Positions 19,116 to 26,365 of a DNA stretch of 64,000 nucleotides are shown one piece after another. Position numbers and translations under genes: made by a program. Every line of letters begins with the position of its first letter. The first letter of the stretch is position 1. This stretch comes from Alistipes sp. (GTDB lineage: Bacteria > Bacteroidota > Bacteroidia > Bacteroidales > Rikenellaceae): assembly GCA_017560425.1 (NCBI GenBank), contig JAFZEX010000049.1:23404-87403 (forward strand), in the 5' to 3' direction. The notes beneath the pieces were generated by a model. The model did no database searches and was not told the origin of the DNA. It saw only the letters and a list, made by a program, of their open reading frames with translations.

Positions 19116-19140
19116 AGCCCCCTAAACGAAAATTAGGGCT
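19116..19140 (+). promoter_or_regulatory. Hairpin in the nrdJ upstream region
   Basis: AGCCCCCTAA pairs with TTAGGGCT across a short loop, about 50 bp before nrdJ. No T-run follows. It could be a 5' UTR structure or an operator. No B12 riboswitch or NrdR box was recognised in this 197-bp gap. Confidence 0.4.
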
Positions 19141-19191
19141 TGGAACCATGGGCACACATAGCTCGAAAACAATAATAAAAACGATATAGAC

Positions 19192-21744
19192 ATGACTCAA
19201 AAACCTAACAATGAACAGCTTATGACGGTAGCGTACGAAGATGCCGTTGCTGCGTCAAAGGAGTACTTCGCAGGTGACGACCTCGCCGCACAGGTATGGG
19301 TTAGCAAGTATGCCCTCAAAGACTCGTTCGGCAACATCTACGAGACATCACCTAAGGACATGCACACTCGTATCGCTGCGGAGCTCGCACGCATCGAGAG
19401 CAACTATCCTAATGGCCTCAGCCACGACGAGATCTTCGAGCTTCTCGACCACTTCCGTTACATCATTCCACAGGGTGGCCCAATGACAGGTATCGGCAAC
19501 AACCTCCAGGTTGCTTCGCTCTCTAACTGCTTCGTTATCGGTCACAAGAACCCTGCCGACTCTTACGGCGGTATCTTCCGTATGGACGAGGAGCAGGTGC
19601 AGCTCATGAAGCGCCGTGGTGGTGTTGGTCACGACCTATCGCACATCCGTCCTACTGGTAGCCCTGTGCTCAACTCGGCGCTCACCTCGACAGGTATCGT
19701 TCCATTCATGGAGCGTTACTCAAACTCTACACGTGAGGTTGCGCAGGATGGCCGTCGTGGTGCGTTGATGCTCTCGTTGCTTATCAAGCACCCTGATGCT
19801 GAGCGCTTCATCGACGCAAAGGTAGACACCGGCAAGGTTACCGGCGCTAACGTATCTATCAAGATTGACGACGAGTTTATGCGTGCTGCCTTGGCGGGTG
19901 AGTCATACCGCCAGCAGTTCCCTGTAGCATCTACCGAGCCAATCTTCACTCAGGATATCGAGGCTAAGAAGCTTTGGGATAAGATTATCCACAACGCTTG
20001 GAAGTCGGCAGAGCCAGGCGTATTGTTCTGGGATACCATCATTCGTGAGAGTGTGCCCGACTGCTACGCTGATGAGGGCTTTAGAACAGTATCTACAAAC
20101 CCTTGTGGCGAGATTCCATTGTGTCCTTACGACAGCTGCCGCCTCTTGGCTCTCAACCTCCTAAGCTATGTTGAGAACCCATTCACCCCTAAGGCAAAGT
20201 TCAACTTCGACCTCTTCAAGGATCACGTAGCTAAGGCTATGCACCTCATGGACGATATCATCGACCTCGAGTTGGAGAAGGTGGAGCTCATCATCTCTAA
20301 GATTTCGTCAGACCCTGAGGACGACGATGTACGCCGTGTAGAGCTCGAGCTTTGGAAGAAGATTAAGGATATGGCACTCAAGGGCCGCCGTACAGGTCTC
20401 GGCATCACTGCTGAGGGCGATATGTTGGCAGCGTTGGGTCTTCGCTACGGCTCGGAGGAGGCTATCGACTTCGCAGTTACCGTTCACAAGACCTTGGCTG
20501 TTGAGGCTTACCGTGCATCAACAATCATGGCTAAGGAGCGTGGCGCCTTCGGCGTTTACAACTTCGAGAAGGAGCAGGGCAACCCTATGATCGAGCGTAT
20601 CTGCGAGGCAGCACCTGAGCTCCGCGAGATGATGAAGGAGCATGGTCGTCGTAACATCGCAATGCTCACCATTGCACCTACCGGCACAACATCGCTCATG
20701 TCGCAGACAACATCGGGTATCGAGCCTGTGTTCCGCCCTGTATACAAGCGTCGCCGTAAGATCAACCCATCAGATAAGGATCAGACCGCAACATTCGTTG
20801 ATGAGACCGGCGAGAAGTTCGTGGAGTACTACGTCTTCCACCACCAATTTGTCAAGTGGCTGGAGATCAACGGCTACGACACTAAGGATATTCAGAACAT
20901 CACTGAGGAGGAGCTCGACAAGTGGCTCAAGGCATCGCCTTACTACAAGGCTACTGCCAACGACATCGACTGGGTTGCTAAGGTTAAGATGCAGGGTGCT
21001 ATCCAGAAGTGGGTAGACCACTCTATCTCTGTTACCGTGAACCTACCTAACGAGGTTACCGAGGAGCTTGTTGCCGACGTTTACCGCACAGCATGGGAGT
21101 CAGGCTGTAAGGGTATCACCGTATACCGTGACGGCTGCCGTGATGGCGTGCTTCTCGACGTTAAGGATAAGGGCACATCAAAGAAGAACTGCTCAAATAA
21201 CGACACTATCCGCCGTCCAGAGTCTATCCCTGCCGACATCGTTCGCTTCAAGAACGGCTCGGAGGATTGGATCGCCTTCGTAGGTAAGCAGGACGACCGT
21301 CCTTACGAGATCTTTACCGGTAAGATCGAGGAGGATGCTATGTATATCCCTAAGACCATCAAGAGCGGTCAGATCTTGAAGGTACACGAGAAGGACGGCA
21401 CTAAGCGCTACGACTTCCAGTATCAGGATCGCTACGGATATATCAACACTATCGGTGGTATCTCACGCCTCTTCGACGAGGAGTTCTGGAACTACGCTAA
21501 GCTTATCTCGGGCGTGTTGCGCTACGGCATGCCTATCGACAAGGTTGTTCAGCTTGTTGATGGCCTACACCTCGACTCAGAGACTATCAACACCTGGAAG
21601 AATGGCGTTGAGCGTGCCTTGAAGCAGTATATCAAGGATGGTACTCGTGGCAAGGGCCGCTGCCCACAGTGTGGCCAGGAGAACATGGCATACCAAAATG
21701 GTTGCTTGACATGTATGGCTTGCGGCTACTCAAAGTGTAGCTAA
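19192..21744 (+). CDS. nrdJ: Adenosylcobalamin-dependent (class II) ribonucleotide reductase NrdJ
   Basis: An 850 aa cytoplasmic enzyme that reduces ribonucleotides with a B12-derived radical, independent of oxygen. Landmarks: SLSNCFVIG (first redox Cys), the radical-site motif NPCGEIPL (Cys and Glu) followed by ALNLLSYVENP, and the phosphate-binding TIAPTGTTSLM. The C-terminus carries a zinc-ribbon-like CPQCG...CMACGYSKC. Codon choice leans to CGT, GGT and GCT, as in strongly expressed genes. It is monocistronic, with terminators on both sides. Confidence 0.95.
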   Translation: MTQKPNNEQLMTVAYEDAVAASKEYFAGDDLAAQVWVSKYALKDSFGNIYETSPKDMHTRIAAELARIESNYPNGLSHDEIFELLDHFRYIIPQGGPMTGIGNNLQVASLSNCFVIGHKNPADSYGGIFRMDEEQVQLMKRRGGVGHDLSHIRPTGSPVLNSALTSTGIVPFMERYSNSTREVAQDGRRGALMLSLLIKHPDAERFIDAKVDTGKVTGANVSIKIDDEFMRAALAGESYRQQFPVASTEPIFTQDIEAKKLWDKIIHNAWKSAEPGVLFWDTIIRESVPDCYADEGFRTVSTNPCGEIPLCPYDSCRLLALNLLSYVENPFTPKAKFNFDLFKDHVAKAMHLMDDIIDLELEKVELIISKISSDPEDDDVRRVELELWKKIKDMALKGRRTGLGITAEGDMLAALGLRYGSEEAIDFAVTVHKTLAVEAYRASTIMAKERGAFGVYNFEKEQGNPMIERICEAAPELREMMKEHGRRNIAMLTIAPTGTTSLMSQTTSGIEPVFRPVYKRRRKINPSDKDQTATFVDETGEKFVEYYVFHHQFVKWLEINGYDTKDIQNITEEELDKWLKASPYYKATANDIDWVAKVKMQGAIQKWVDHSISVTVNLPNEVTEELVADVYRTAWESGCKGITVYRDGCRDGVLLDVKDKGTSKKNCSNNDTIRRPESIPADIVRFKNGSEDWIAFVGKQDDRPYEIFTGKIEEDAMYIPKTIKSGQILKVHEKDGTKRYDFQYQDRYGYINTIGGISRLFDEEFWNYAKLISGVLRYGMPIDKVVQLVDGLHLDSETINTWKNGVERALKQYIKDGTRGKGRCPQCGQENMAYQNGCLTCMACGYSKCS

Positions 21745-21763
21745 TCATAGCCTTTAAATAGTG

Positions 21764-21795
21764 AAGAACTGCTCGTCGGGGCAGTTCTTTTTTTT
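21764..21795 (+). terminator. nrdJ terminator
   Basis: Stem AAGAACTGC / GCAGTTCTT with loop TCGTCGGG, followed by a T-run, 20 bp after the nrdJ stop. Confidence 0.88.
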
Positions 21796-21932
21796 GTTTG
21801 GGGAGGAGAGAATGGGATAGATAGGGAAGATAAGGAATTTAGGGAATTTAGGGAATTTAGGGAGGAGTATCACTAATATCCTTAAGTTCCCTAATCTCAT
21901 TAAATTCTCTAAATTCACTAATCAACCACCTC
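21796..21932. repeat. AT-rich short tandem repeat with a mirrored half
   Basis: Three and a half copies of a 10-mer (GGAATTTAGG type, about 21831-21866) are followed by a degenerate reverse-complement version (TTCCCTAATC, AAATTCTCTAAATTC, about 21886-21917). No coding potential was seen. Confidence 0.6.
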
Positions 21933-21944
21933 AATCAGCGCACC
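21933..21944 (+). other. Conserved flank of repeat array 1
   Basis: AATCAGCGCACC, one base before unit 1a. The identical 12-mer stands one base before the unit at 29739, and a shorter form (AATCAGCACC, minus strand) flanks the array at 63553-63810. Confidence 0.65.
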
Positions 21945-21945
21945 G

Positions 21946-22073
21946 ATTTCTTGTTAGAGGGGGTTAGGCTTGGTCTATCTCAAATAAAGATCCCCTCGGG
22001 ATAGTACTTATAGTACAGCCCGAGGGGTCTTGCGTTTGAGATGGGCCGAGAATGACCCCTTATCACAGGAAAT
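21946..22073 (+). repeat. Structured repeat unit 1a (128 bp)
   Basis: Terminal inverted repeats ATTTCTTGTTAGAGGGG and (complement of the right end) ATTTCCTGTGATAAGGGG. Inside is a second stem, GGTCTATCTCAAA (21972-21984) with TTTGAGATGGGCC (22035-22047). A central hairpin at 21989-22030 has arms CCCCTCGGG / CCCGAGGGG around a loop with GTAC on both sides. Its end touches unit 1b without a spacer. Not coding. Confidence 0.8.
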
Positions 22074-22201
22074 ATTTGTTGTCAGAAGGGTGCCGAGTGC
22101 TACACTCGGCAAAAATGGCGACGATGGGCTGTACTAAAGCGTACTGCTCATTGTCGCCATTTTTTGTTAGGGGACGCAATCGACCCCTTATCACAACAAA
22201 T
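22074..22201 (+). repeat. Structured repeat unit 1b (128 bp)
   Basis: Terminal inverted repeats ATTTGTTGTCAGAAGGG and (complement of the right end) ATTTGTTGTGATAAGGG. A side hairpin TGCCGAGTG-CTA-CACTCGGCA sits at 22091-22111. The central hairpin at 22111-22165 has arms AAAAATGGCGAC / GTCGCCATTTTT. The last base is the final A of the gcvH stop codon (minus strand). Confidence 0.82.
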
Positions 22202-22581
22202 TATCCGATGAGTGCCTCGTAAGCCGCAGCATCAAGCAAACCCTCAACCTCTGCAGGGTTCGACATCTTGATCTTGATCAACCAGCCCTCGCCGTATGGA
22301 TCCTTGTTTACAAGTGCAGAGTCAGCCTCAACAGCCTCGTTGAACTCGATAACCTCACCAGATACTGGTGTGAAGGCATCAGATACGGTCTTAACAGCCT
22401 CGATAGAGCCGAATACCTCGTTAGCCTCGATAGTCTCGCCTACAGTAGGAACATCAACGAAAACGATATCACCAAGCTGTGACTGAGCATAATCAGTAAT
22501 GCCGATAACAGCTACATCACCCTCTACACGCAACCACTCGTGGTCGTTAGAGTACTTCAAATTAGCAGGTACATTTGCCAT
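22201..22581 (-). CDS. gcvH: Glycine cleavage system H protein
   Basis: Lipoyl carrier of the glycine cleavage system, shuttling the aminomethyl group between P and T proteins in the cytoplasm. At 126 aa it matches the family. The lipoyl-Lys motif is GSIEAVKTVSDAFTP near residue 62, with GDIVFVDVPTVGE before it. The ATG at 22581 (MANVPANLKYSNDHEWLRV) is preferred over an in-frame ATG 57 bp upstream because the homologous region begins here. No other gcv gene is in the window. The stop codon is flush with a 128-bp repeat unit. Confidence 0.95.
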   Translation of the reverse strand: MANVPANLKYSNDHEWLRVEGDVAVIGITDYAQSQLGDIVFVDVPTVGETIEANEVFGSIEAVKTVSDAFTPVSGEVIEFNEAVEADSALVNKDPYGEGWLIKIKMSNPAEVEGLLDAAAYEALIG

Positions 22582-22625
22582 AATAAGTAGTATTAAATTG
22601 TTGTTATTGTAGTTTCTTTTCTTGC

Positions 22626-22654
22626 TTGCGTCGGGCATTAGCCCACTTACGCAA
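22626..22654 (-). promoter_or_regulatory. 5' UTR hairpin upstream of gcvH
   Basis: Two-part stem TTGCGT/ACGCAA and GGGC/GCCC with a 4-nt loop, at the predicted transcript start. It is too small for a glycine riboswitch. Confidence 0.4.
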
Positions 22655-22657
22655 CCA

Positions 22658-22665
22658 CAAATATA
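22658..22665 (-). promoter_or_regulatory. gcvH promoter -7 box
   Basis: TATATTTG on the minus strand with a TTG about 20 bp upstream, giving a leader of roughly 70 nt. Confidence 0.7.
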
Positions 22666-22718
22666 TTATTTTTTTGTCGGAACAAAAAATTTTAATCCCA
22701 TTTTTTGCACCCAACAAC

Positions 22719-23456
22719 CTATTTTTGCACCGCTTTATGGGGTAGCACAAACTCTATCTCCTTGAACGCATACTCATGAAGCGTGCCATCGGCGTGTTCC
22801 AAACGTAGCTCTCCCGAGGGCTTCACGCCACGTATCGAGGCACGAATAATCTCGCCCGAGGGGAGCATGTAGGGGTACTCCTCCAAGAGGTGATACATGC
22901 GGCTAACATACGTCTGCTCAACGAGTTGCTTCTCGCCCGCCTCCAATCTTGCGTACCACTCGCCGAGCTTCTGCATAAAGCAACGCAGCACCTCCTCACG
23001 GTCGAATGTTGCGTTGCGTTGTAGTGCCATCGACGTGGGGTTAGGCAGGTCGCTGGGGAAGTCGGCTTGATTTACGTTTAGCCCTATGCCCACGATTGTG
23101 CGTGCAAGGGTGTCGCCCGAAAGCGAGTGCTCGATAAGCACGCCCACAAGCTTGCTATCACCAGCATATATGTCGTTGGTCCACTTTATGCGACACTCGA
23201 TGCCGTACTCCGCCATGGCATCAACAAGGGCAAGGGCAACAACCTCCGAGAGCAAAAACTGCTCGACGATAGGCAGAAACGTGGGGTGTAGCACCACTGA
23301 GAATGTCAGGTTCTCGCCCTCGGTGCTATGCCACGAATGTCCTCGCTGGCCACGGCCCGCCGTCTGGTGCTCGCTCCATATCACGTCCATGTGCTCGTAG
23401 CGCTCGCCACGTGCCTCGTCGTTGGTTGATGTTGTGTTGTTTATATGGTATATCAT
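22719..23456 (-). CDS. birA: Biotin-[acetyl-CoA carboxylase] ligase BirA (no HTH)
   Basis: A 245 aa single-domain biotin protein ligase. It activates biotin to biotinyl-AMP and attaches it to the biotin carrier. Motifs: STNDEA, QTAGRGQRGHSW (biotin/ATP loop), IKWTNDIYAGDSKLVGVLIE and VGIGLNVN. The DNA-binding N-terminus of E. coli BirA is absent. Start ATG 23456 (MIYHINNTTSTND) is chosen because the -7 box lies at 23481-23488, over the longer ORF's start codon. Confidence 0.92.
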   Translation of the reverse strand: MIYHINNTTSTNDEARGERYEHMDVIWSEHQTAGRGQRGHSWHSTEGENLTFSVVLHPTFLPIVEQFLLSEVVALALVDAMAEYGIECRIKWTNDIYAGDSKLVGVLIEHSLSGDTLARTIVGIGLNVNQADFPSDLPNPTSMALQRNATFDREEVLRCFMQKLGEWYARLEAGEKQLVEQTYVSRMYHLLEEYPYMLPSGEIIRASIRGVKPSGELRLEHADGTLHEYAFKEIEFVLPHKAVQK

Positions 23457-23480
23457 AGTGTTTATTACGCATTTATCACT

Positions 23481-23488
23481 CAAAGATA
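23481..23488 (-). promoter_or_regulatory. birA promoter -7 box
   Basis: TATCTTTG on the minus strand, 24 bp before the birA ATG and back to back with the plus-strand box at 23511. Confidence 0.7.
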
Positions 23489-23510
23489 CGCAAAATCTTA
23501 TAAAAATGGT

Positions 23511-23518
23511 TATCTTTG
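23511..23518 (+). promoter_or_regulatory. Promoter of the glutaminyl cyclase operon
   Basis: TATCTTTG, 19 bp before the ATG at 23538, divergent from the birA promoter. Confidence 0.7.
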
Positions 23519-23537
23519 CAGATATATATTAGAATGC

Positions 23538-24350
23538 ATGACACGATTTATGACCATAGCACTCGCAGCACTACTTTTAATGGTGGGCTGCACGCCTAAA
23601 ACAAATAAGGCAACGAAGGAGGCAACGGAGGCAAAGACCGCAACCGTAAAGACCGCATTTGCAAAGCTTTACGACTATCGCATTGTGGCAGAATATCCAC
23701 ACTCAGCGCATAGCTACACACAGGGTTTGCAGTACGCAGACGGCACAATGTGGGAGGGCACAGGCCAGGAGGGCGAGTCGCACCTTCAGCGCATATCGCT
23801 CTCTACGGGCAAGGTAGATGTTGTGGCATCGCTACCTAAGGAGGAGTTTGGCGAGGGCATCACACTCTACAAAGATCGCATATATCAGCTCACGTGGCTT
23901 AGTCGCAAGGCACATGTCTACACTCTCGAGGGCAAGCACCTACGCACCATCAGCTACGAGGGCGAGGGCTGGGGCATAACCACCGATGGCGAGCGTCTAT
24001 TTATGTCGGACGGCACGGCAACAATACGCCTCATAAACCCCGACACATTCGCCACCGAGGGCTCTATATGCGTGATGTACAACGGCGAGCCTTTGGGCAA
24101 CATCAACGAGCTGGAGTGGGCTGATGGCTACATATGGGCAAATGTCTACCTAACGGACTCTATTGTCAAGATCAACCCCACAACGGGCATTGTCGAGGGA
24201 TATGTGGACCTTCCCGCACTACGCAATAAGCTACAAAACAACCCTGAGGCAGAGGCGTTTAACGGCATCGCCTACAACAAGGATAACGGTCACTTCTACG
24301 TTACAGGCAAGGATTGGAACAAACTCTTTGAAATTGAAATAATCGAGTAG
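23538..24350 (+). CDS. Glutaminyl-peptide cyclotransferase (plant/bacterial type), lipoprotein
   Basis: A 270 aa protein with signal peptide and lipobox LLMVGC (Cys 17), then a beta-propeller of the glutamine cyclotransferase family. It converts N-terminal Gln of exported peptides to pyroglutamate. Typical segments: FTQG-like SYTQGLQYADGTMWEGTG, YQLTWLSRKAHVY, GWGITTDGERLFMSDGTATIRLINPDTF and LNELEW-like INELEWADGYIWANVYLTDSIVKI. The 23538 ATG is chosen over an upstream in-frame ATG because it gives the signal peptide and follows the promoter. Confidence 0.9.
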   Translation: MTRFMTIALAALLLMVGCTPKTNKATKEATEAKTATVKTAFAKLYDYRIVAEYPHSAHSYTQGLQYADGTMWEGTGQEGESHLQRISLSTGKVDVVASLPKEEFGEGITLYKDRIYQLTWLSRKAHVYTLEGKHLRTISYEGEGWGITTDGERLFMSDGTATIRLINPDTFATEGSICVMYNGEPLGNINELEWADGYIWANVYLTDSIVKINPTTGIVEGYVDLPALRNKLQNNPEAEAFNGIAYNKDNGHFYVTGKDWNKLFEIEIIE

Positions 24351-24352
24351 TA

Positions 24353-25249
24353 ATGAGCAAGATAAGAGAACGCTTTGCAGAGCTTCTGCAACGACATATC
24401 ATAGTTAAGGACGCAGCCATAGGCACCACGCTTGTGGGCAACCGCCGTGATGTTGCGCCCGATAGCCTATCGCTTAGCGACCCTGAGAAGGTCATGGCGA
24501 TGTACGAGGCATCGATAAAGGCTGGTGCTACAATCATCACCTCGAACACCTTCCTTAGCGACCCGCTAATGCTCAAGTCGTGTGGCGTGGAGCAGTCGTC
24601 GGAGGAGGTTGTGGCAGCATCGCTACGCATAGCGCACGAGGCACGTGAGCGAAGCGGCAAAGAGCTATTTATTGCCGGCTCGATAGGCCCCTCGACACGC
24701 AACATCACGCTTGCCATCGACCTTACGGAGGATGAGCTACGTGCATCATATCGCACTCTTATCGAGGCACTTGCAAAGGGTGGCGTAGATATATTCCTTA
24801 TCGAGAGCATCACCGACATACGCAATGCCGAGATTGCTGCTGAGCTATGCTCGGAGATTGCCCCCGACACCCCTATCATCTTCTCGGCAACACTCTCAAA
24901 AATCGGCGGTCTGCTAATCTCGGGTCGCTCGGTAGAGAAGTATGTCGAGGATGTCAAGAAATACAACCCATTGGCTATCGGCTTCAACTGCTCGTATGGC
25001 GTGAAAAACGTGGTGGACAACATTGAGCTACTTACTCGCTACACCGAGCTACCTACATACGTAGCACCCTCGGCAGGCATTCCTGACGGCAAGGGCAAGT
25101 ATCCCGAGACCGTGAAGAAGCACACCGAGACACTACGCACAGGCGCCGAGAAGGGCTTGCTCAGCATCGTGGGTGGTTGCTGCGGCACAACAGCCGAATA
25201 TACCCGTAGCTTAGCACAAATGGCACGCCACTATAAACCTCGTAAATAG
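24353..25249 (+). CDS. Homocysteine S-methyltransferase domain protein
   Basis: A 298 aa zinc-dependent methyltransferase resembling the first domain of MetH or BHMT. Catalytic zinc ligands are the Cys of IGFNCSYG (near residue 221) and the CC of VGGCCGTTAEY (near residue 281). The N-terminal DAAIGTTLVGN is also typical. There are no folate, cobalamin or activation domains, so it is a stand-alone module. It could use a different methyl donor or pair with separate MetH modules. It starts 2 bp after the cyclase stop. Confidence 0.85.
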   Translation: MSKIRERFAELLQRHIIVKDAAIGTTLVGNRRDVAPDSLSLSDPEKVMAMYEASIKAGATIITSNTFLSDPLMLKSCGVEQSSEEVVAASLRIAHEARERSGKELFIAGSIGPSTRNITLAIDLTEDELRASYRTLIEALAKGGVDIFLIESITDIRNAEIAAELCSEIAPDTPIIFSATLSKIGGLLISGRSVEKYVEDVKKYNPLAIGFNCSYGVKNVVDNIELLTRYTELPTYVAPSAGIPDGKGKYPETVKKHTETLRTGAEKGLLSIVGGCCGTTAEYTRSLAQMARHYKPRK

Positions 25250-25255
25250 AAGATT

Positions 25256-26362
25256 ATGAATAGCATAGAGCTACGACGAGAGCTACACCGCAAAGCCGAG
25301 CTGTCGTTCGAGGAGTTCAAGACGCAGCAGCTGATAATTGATGCGCTTGAGGCTGAGGGCATCGAGTATCGCAAGATTGCCACAACGGGCGTTCTTGCCA
25401 AGATTGAGGGCAACAGGGGTAACCTGAGCCGATGCGTGGTGCTTCGTGCCGACATCGATGCTCTGCCCATTAGTGAGCTTAACGACATAGACTATAAATC
25501 TGAGCACGAGGGTGTTATGCATGGCTGCGGCCACGACATGCACACGGCAGTGCTCTTTGGCGTGTTGCAACATCTCAACCGCAACCGTGACTTCGAGGGC
25601 ACCCTCTTTGGTCTGTTTCAGCCCGGCGAGGAGCTAAACCCTGGTGGCGCAGTCAAGGTGCTTGAGGAGAACCCCTTCGAGGGCTACGAGGTGGCTGCCG
25701 TCATTGGCGAACATGTAGACTCTACGCTTGAGGTTGGCGAGGTAGGCCTATGCCCAGGCAGGTTTATGGCATCGAACGACGAGATACGCTTCTACATCTC
25801 GGGCCGTGGTGGTCATGCCGCACGCCGCACGGAGATTGACGACAGCGTGACAGCGATGGCTGATATGGTGCTTCGCACAACAGCGCTCAATACGCCCGAG
25901 TGCGTGGTATCTATCGGACGTGTTATTGCCGATGGCGCAACAAACGTAATACCAAGCCTTGTTACGGCTGAGGGCACCATGCGCACCTTCGACCGTGAGG
26001 TGCGTGAGCGCACCCATGCCTACCTACACAACAACTCACGTCAGGTGGCTGAGAAGTATGGCGTGGAGGTAAAGGTGGATATTAGCTATGGCTACCCATG
26101 TGTTGTGAACGACGTTATGCTAACCTACGAGGCGATGATTGTTGCCTCGGACGAGGGCATCGTGGTGCGTGAGCTCAAGCCTATGACCACTGCCGAGGAC
26201 TTTGGTCACTACACCGAGCGCTACCCATCGCTATTCTTCCGCTTGGGCGTAGGCAAGGAGTCGGGTGGCTCACACACAGCTACGTTCCTTCCCGACGAAA
26301 GGGCAATGGAGTATGGCGAGCGCATGATGCGACGCATGGCGCTACACGTATTAAATAAGTAA
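25256..26362 (+). CDS. M20-family metal-dependent amidohydrolase
   Basis: A 368 aa cytoplasmic hydrolase of the IAA-amino acid hydrolase / N-acyl amino acid amidohydrolase group. Metal motifs: VVLRADIDALP, MHGCGHDMHTA, GEELNPGGA (Glu pair) and GEHVD. The dimerisation domain is marked by SGRGGHAARRTEIDD. Substrate cannot be read from sequence; N-acetyl-diaminopimelate or acylated amino acids are candidates. Gap of 6 bp to the upstream gene and 3 bp to rnr. Confidence 0.88.
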   Translation: MNSIELRRELHRKAELSFEEFKTQQLIIDALEAEGIEYRKIATTGVLAKIEGNRGNLSRCVVLRADIDALPISELNDIDYKSEHEGVMHGCGHDMHTAVLFGVLQHLNRNRDFEGTLFGLFQPGEELNPGGAVKVLEENPFEGYEVAAVIGEHVDSTLEVGEVGLCPGRFMASNDEIRFYISGRGGHAARRTEIDDSVTAMADMVLRTTALNTPECVVSIGRVIADGATNVIPSLVTAEGTMRTFDREVRERTHAYLHNNSRQVAEKYGVEVKVDISYGYPCVVNDVMLTYEAMIVASDEGIVVRELKPMTTAEDFGHYTERYPSLFFRLGVGKESGGSHTATFLPDERAMEYGERMMRRMALHVLNK

Positions 26363-26365
26363 GAA

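Noticed and set aside
19034-19191. Cobalamin riboswitch or NrdR boxes before nrdJ
   Set aside because: Only about 160 bp without a recognisable B12 box or the paired NrdR motif; only one hairpin was found.
21946-22201. CRISPR array
   Set aside because: Only two units, each internally palindromic and about 128 bp, with no short repeat-spacer pattern and no cas genes.
22582-22718. Glycine riboswitch before gcvH
   Set aside because: The leader is about 70 nt with one small hairpin, far too short for the known aptamers.
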